NCBI GenBank assembly: GCA_902593075.1
Contig: CACJHA010000005.1
Coordinates: 1-54,654 of the forward strand
DNA: 54,654 bases
Reading direction: 5' to 3'
DNA from: an uncultured Bacteroidota bacterium
GTDB lineage: Bacteria > Bacteroidota > Bacteroidia > Flavobacteriales > Flavobacteriaceae
The translations under genes and the position numbers were made by a program. Below the pieces are notes generated by a model that was given only the letters and a program-made list of their open reading frames with translations, did not search any database and was not told where the DNA came from. Positions 51,801-54,654 of this stretch are shown in pieces; position 1 is the stretch's first letter, and every line of letters begins with the position of its first letter.

Positions 51801-52993
51801 ATATTAACTATCTAAATATGCAATCTGTATCTGTTGAATTAGTGACTCTTGATAATGAAAAGGACGTAGATTCTGACGGAGCAGGTGATGATTTTGATAA
51901 TTGTCCAGATATATCAAATCCAGACCAAAAAGATTTAGATGGAGATGGGATTGGTGATGTTTGTGATGATGACATTGATGGTGATGGAGTGCTAAATAAA
52001 ACAGAGACAATTGATAATACATCCAGTTATGACGCATGTAGTTTTCTACCTATGAGTGTCACATTGCCTATAACTGTTTCGGTTGATTGTGATTTAGATG
52101 GAGTAGATGATAAGGATGATATTGATGATGACAACGATGGTATTTTAGATGTTTTAGAAGGAGATGAAGATATTGATGGAGATGGTCTGCCTAACTCGGT
52201 TGACATTGATTCTGATAACGATGGTTGTTATGACGCGGTTGAAGCGGGCTTTAATGATGACGATAACGATGGAGTTTTAGGCACAGGATCTGTGATCTTT
52301 GACAGTGTAGGCAGAGTAATAAACCAAGGTGGATATACTCAACCTATAGATAGATCTGGAAACGGTATTCCTGATTTTAAAGAATATGGTGAAGAATTAT
52401 TTTTTACCGTTCAACCAACTTCCAAGAGAATTAATAACAATGCATTAGAGATTGAGGCTCAAATAAATATAAACGGATATGCAGGTTTTAGATGGCAAGA
52501 AAATGTAGGGACCACGGAAAATCCGTCATGGAGCAATATTTCCAATGACTCAAATTATTCTGGAGCAAATTCAAATATTTTACAGATAAGCAATTTAAAG
52601 GCAATCCCATCAGGAAGAGAGTTTAGACTCATTGTGGAAAACCTATTTAATATTTGTTATGCTAATTTAATTTCAGATGTTGTTACCTTTGGTAAAGTTG
52701 ATCTTTTTATTCCAAATGCATTTTCTCCGGATGGTGACGGAGTCAACGATACTTGGGAGATACGCGGAATCGAAAAAGCAGTTGGATATAAATTGATTAT
52801 CTTTAATAGATGGGGAATTAAAGTGTATGAGACAAATAATTATAAAAATGATTGGACAGGAACATCACAGACAGATTCATTTATCTCAAGAGACAACATA
52901 TTGCCTGAGGGGACTTATTTTTATTCTATTATATGGGGAAATCAAACAGAACCTAGCAGAGGATTTGTGTATATAAAAAGAAGAAATAATTAG
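45860..52993 (+). CDS. Giant (2377 aa) secreted protein: IgGFc-binding-like N-terminus, Ca-binding D-rich modules, seven NW repeats, T9SS type-B C-terminal sorting domain
   Basis: Signal peptide; [10 protein letters not shown]...[24 protein letters not shown]-terminus [51 protein letters not shown]...[10 protein letters not shown]. Confidence 0.93.
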   Translation: MKKQLLMKIKYNFYVVFSLLIISINQVYSQLSDLHYIPPLTSGQSNAIFKRQYLYISTPEASNVDVQITPIGGAPFNVTVSNSSPYRYDIDNTGADQNGGQLYLASPTLTAGSIINDKGYIIQSSKEVYVGVRVFGDEIGSNTFPQAGAMTSKGKSALGTSFKAGMPLIPNINYGQVQFISVMATLDNTNITFENLDSSVTYAGTVTSSISSLTINLNRGESYILAASIDQAGVTSSTLIGTSIVSNKNIVVNSGAANSTFGSGNQRDFGFDQIVPEEKVGKKYIFTRGKGGDAWENVLLIATVDNTEIYLNGSITPYTTINKNEFTIIEGNYYDAVSVPTIYARATENVYAFQGIGGSAAEKNQGMFFVPPLSCLATTEVNNIPDIDKIGTVDMADSELFIITKSGATVLVTDDNNTNVNVNALPDVSSNNANGNADYIVYNVGSLEGNVSVRSEDELYVSYVNKNTSGASGAFYSGFTKNPEINLDKISLTEDFCLPNVNLVVDGIGSYDSFSWWYDDKTGGGYSNTGVTTSPFSPTLPGKYKVIAQKQCGTDPIQQFESKEVTVSVCPTDFDSDGVADNIDLDVDNDGIFNSTESLGAVSFDLLDIINPIMNLSTGSSTTASVSTNLSLSSSITNLVGDNSGNATSTVGPGSTEKINYKLNFTEESNFLLTNSDNNTHTIVDDESFSISVGPNIKTLTLLDPDNRLLIDTNFDGIFESSVTSFTANEILFKYNPTPSGNAEFSFNAREVREVNILHLNESILSTSTFGFKISLKDLPIDTDSDSFYDYKDLDSDDDSCYDTFEAGFNDPDNNGRLGTEPITLDSLGRVIGQGGYLIPLDADSNSIFDFQEATALVSITSHPTSVSVCVSDTNSFSVVTTDPGNSIYQWQIFNGLSWDNIGCTPDSILSTVTISGDFTSSSNAVSTNTILSPIMNINGNSGTGTISWDIDVGIDLAVGEEIEKCELIMSLNPATGKYIDDGLIFIVDGVTIIDFSQIHYDNRLPANPNVVAFNYDASSVNPNNGIFDINMNGYWESWAGEGNPSLEISSGTIKLMLDTRNGEREDALPYMDQTVPGFVLNPGFQYDCKNGFNLIFGNQNGDGTGSINADLQVKYTFKQCGYDPSEANYTGVNSATLIVQPLDTSLNGKKYRVKTRKLNTQCETISDEATISVFSPSIVVSPTSFSKREDDPNVPLEISLTGTPSSEVYLDFVNIDNTEIAVSTSTLTFTPLNWNVTQTITIDPQLDFIVDGNQNFNLGLSVNTTSTLNCYNNLSDVSIPTEIIDIDQAGFTIVPIDNLTDESGDEGSFSIVMNSKPTDFVDLVLTSSDLTEGSVQATVTFSPLNWNIPQIITVTGLPDPVPIQDGAINYQIITGAVSSTDADYSAIDPTTIDDVAMINQDLDGVGIELTVLPDSLTTYVSTSKKSDNSTSEDGDTLIVEFNLTTLPLFSADVTIPLSILGDLDEVSLSTSSITILNANWNTPSLNKVIVTGLDDDIIDGDIALKLVTGDPQSADPAYDNLNAIDVADVDFSNLDNDNPGFLVGPISNDLEEAGNQANFFVVLSSRPNTQVLLNISTNDSTEAEVDASYQTIVFNPAEWNIPQNVYLNSVNDDIIDGDKTSTILISVDGSSDPNFIGLDNQSINVLTIDDDESNILITEIDLLTSEDGDQGFFEVRLTSRPDSPVTVSFSSSKLNEGTVIPEITFDSSNWDDPQLVYVTGIDDFPPVTDGPQDYDITVSNVFSLDPNYGTIDPNAFDPITFTNQDNDSPAVIVKVMNDDYTTSEDLESVIIGFKLTSEPLSWVDIPVSIGINSDEVGLTDNVVRIEKENWDDFSLNQVTLTGIDDFIIDGDQTFEFITGDPVSLDLFYGVLNADDVADINLINKDNDFPFLNISEPEILSEDKNSTSISISLGNKPTGKVKIVFELTDVTEVSINKLEIEFDEFNWNVSQELVLYGVDDPFLDGDIQSNLILKIHSDTEDINYLNMQSVSVELVTLDNEKDVDSDGAGDDFDNCPDISNPDQKDLDGDGIGDVCDDDIDGDGVLNKTETIDNTSSYDACSFLPMSVTLPITVSVDCDLDGVDDKDDIDDDNDGILDVLEGDEDIDGDGLPNSVDIDSDNDGCYDAVEAGFNDDDNDGVLGTGSVIFDSVGRVINQGGYTQPIDRSGNGIPDFKEYGEELFFTVQPTSKRINNNALEIEAQININGYAGFRWQENVGTTENPSWSNISNDSNYSGANSNILQISNLKAIPSGREFRLIVENLFNICYANLISDVVTFGKVDLFIPNAFSPDGDGVNDTWEIRGIEKAVGYKLIIFNRWGIKVYETNNYKNDWTGTSQTDSFISRDNILPEGTYFYSIIWGNQTEPSRGFVYIKRRNN
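49390..51870 (+). repeat. Seven ~110-135 aa Calx-beta-like modules inside the giant protein
   Basis: Recurrent (T/S)xEDG...F.V.L.S.P...E.S....T....NW...Q.V.VTG.DD...DGD......DNDN. Confidence 0.85.
51870..52390 (+). repeat. Thrombospondin-type-3-like Ca-binding repeats
   Basis: [40 protein letters not shown]...[11 protein letters not shown]...[11 protein letters not shown]. Confidence 0.85.
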
Positions 52994-54654
52994 ATGAGAA
53001 CATTTTTTTTTTTTTTTCTAATATCAATATCACTTAATGCACAACTAAGTAAAATTCATTACATACCGCCAATAGCTTCATCTATAGGTGCACTACCTAA
53101 TCAAGGGCAGTATTTATATATTTCTACTCCAAGTATTTCAGATATAAATGTTTTGATAACTCCCGTTGGAGGAATATCAGAAGTTGTAACTGTGAGTAAT
53201 TCAAATCCGTATGAATATCAAATTCAAGGAACTAATGGAGCTGGAGTTTCCCAAATTACACTTGTTGGAAATAATACTAATCAAACTGCTCAAGTAAGGA
53301 ATGACAGGGGATATATAATTGAATCTGGTGAAGGTGAAATTTATGTTGCTTTACGTGTTTTGAACTCTGTACACGCAGGTGCTCTAGTAAGTAAAGGTGA
53401 CTCAGCATTGGGGACACAGTTTAAGATAGGAGGTTTTACAAACTATAATTCTGACCCTACTATGTCAACTTTCCTAAGTGTCATGGCATCGGAAGATGGA
53501 ACTCAATTAACTATAAACGATATAGATGAAAATGTAGATATTGTTGACTTGGATGAAGTTGCTTTGGGTAGCAATCCGGACAATAAATTAAATGATATAA
53601 TCGCAAATCTAAACAGAGGTGAAACGTTTACGATTATTGCCTTGGGGGCTGGAGGTGGGAACGTTCCAGCTGCCGTTGAATATAATTCAAATCATACATA
53701 TAATTCGGATGGACTGATAGGCACTAATATCTCATCTTCAAAACCTGTAATAGTAAATTCTGGGTCAATGAGCGGGGGATTTGGGCTCGCAAAATATTCA
53801 AGAGATTTTGGTTTTGATCAACTTGTAGATGTTACTAAAGTTGGCAAGGAATATATTTTTAAAAAAGGAACCGGGAGTAATTCGTGGGAAAATATTTTAC
53901 TTGTTGCAACAACAGACAACACCTCAATTACCATAAATGGTAACCCCATTTCAAATGGTAAAAACTTTTTAAAAGGAATAAATGTTCAAGGTTCTAGTCC
54001 GCCTCTTACATCTCAAGTAATTTCTGAAGGAGATTATTTTTTAATTGAAGGAGATTTTTATGATGTAAACGACAATATGTATGTTCAGTCTTCAGAGCCA
54101 GTATATGCCTTCCAGGGAATAGGATCTGGTTTTAGCGAAGCAAATCAAGGTCTTTTTTTTGTTCCTCCTCTTAAGTGCTCTAGTTTGGGAGACGTAAATA
54201 ATATTCCTGTAATTGACCAAATCGGTGGTTTCCCATTTGATGCCAGACTTATTGTGATTTCAAAAGTTGGTGCAAATATTACGATTACAGATAAAAATAA
54301 TTCAAATTCACCAATTGAGTCATTAATTGGCGGAGCATTATCTACACTTGGTACGGTAACGGCAAACACAAGTTATGTAACTTATTCTGTTTCAGGTTTA
54401 GAAGGGGATGTTTCGATTTTTAGCAATGATGAACTTTACGTAAAATATTTTAATAAAAGTGGTGCGGCCACATCTGGAGGATTTTATTCTGGTTTTGATT
54501 CGTCAGGAAATCTCAATACAAGTCTAGGCAAGATTGATGCAAGTCTAGATTTTTGCCTTCCAAATGCAAATTTAGTTGCAAATGGAGTAGACTCTTATGA
54601 TAGTTTTTCCTGGTGGTTTGATGATGAATCAGGATCAGGTTATTCAAATACAGG
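52994..54654 (+). CDS. Second giant IgGFc-binding-like secreted protein (paralog), incomplete at window end
   Basis: Open frame from ATG immediately after the previous TAG: MRTFFFFFLISISLNAQLSKIHYIPPIASS...[22 protein letters not shown]...[34 protein letters not shown]; not in the ORF track because it lacks an in-window stop. Confidence 0.9.
   Translation, partial: MRTFFFFFLISISLNAQLSKIHYIPPIASSIGALPNQGQYLYISTPSISDINVLITPVGGISEVVTVSNSNPYEYQIQGTNGAGVSQITLVGNNTNQTAQVRNDRGYIIESGEGEIYVALRVLNSVHAGALVSKGDSALGTQFKIGGFTNYNSDPTMSTFLSVMASEDGTQLTINDIDENVDIVDLDEVALGSNPDNKLNDIIANLNRGETFTIIALGAGGGNVPAAVEYNSNHTYNSDGLIGTNISSSKPVIVNSGSMSGGFGLAKYSRDFGFDQLVDVTKVGKEYIFKKGTGSNSWENILLVATTDNTSITINGNPISNGKNFLKGINVQGSSPPLTSQVISEGDYFLIEGDFYDVNDNMYVQSSEPVYAFQGIGSGFSEANQGLFFVPPLKCSSLGDVNNIPVIDQIGGFPFDARLIVISKVGANITITDKNNSNSPIESLIGGALSTLGTVTANTSYVTYSVSGLEGDVSIFSNDELYVKYFNKSGAATSGGFYSGFDSSGNLNTSLGKIDASLDFCLPNANLVANGVDSYDSFSWWFDDESGSGYSNT

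Noticed and set aside
51804-52037. 77-aa His-rich minus-strand ORF ([18 protein letters not shown]) suggesting a metal-binding protein
   Set aside because: The His runs are an antisense artefact of GAT-rich Asp codons in the TSP3-like repeats.
51870-52390. GAT/GGA-rich near-repetitive DNA that could be mistaken for a CRISPR or VNTR array
   Set aside because: Explained by protein-level DxDxDG Ca-binding repeats; no regular repeat/spacer structure.
1-54654. Search for CRISPR arrays, rRNA, transposases, toxin-antitoxin or restriction systems
   Set aside because: None could be supported apart from the decayed HTH remnant at the left edge.

Overview
AT-rich Bacteroidetes (flavobacterial-type) chromosomal segment with about 38 protein-coding genes, one tRNA, and no rRNA or CRISPR. 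From left to right: the 3' tail of an unknown CDS and a frameshifted excisionase-type HTH remnant beside a complete tRNA-Phe(GAA) transcription unit; coaX and an envelope-biogenesis block (OMP, TPR, LptC, CBS/hemolysin-type protein, PpiD/SurA); a mevalonate pair (GYDIA-type GHMP kinase, HMG-CoA reductase); DPP-IV-like peptidase, POT transporter, thioredoxin-like protein, LpxB, SurE, S41 protease; the rod-shape operon (mreB-mreC-mreD-mrdA-rodA) with purH and a GAF protein; a three-gene Cys-rich metal cassette (HYC_CC_PP-like protein, TonB receptor, HMA protein); groESL-secG-lptE-sigma54 activator-miaB; topA, an arginase-fold protein with degraded metal ligands, gldKLMN (T9SS/gliding), a FAD oxidoreductase, and two tandem giant IgGFc-binding-like secreted proteins (the second cut by the window edge and absent from the ORF track). 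The most interesting signals are: the tandem giant T9SS proteins, with a 15-T tract in the second gene's signal peptide, a C-A-B-C-A-B-C repeat organisation and apparent nested domain insertions in the first; the CC-motif metal cassette; the arginase-like pseudoenzyme next to gldK; a possible sigma54-type control region upstream of groES; and a decayed mobile-element gene at tRNA-Phe. All assignments come from reading the sequence by eye; no searches were run.
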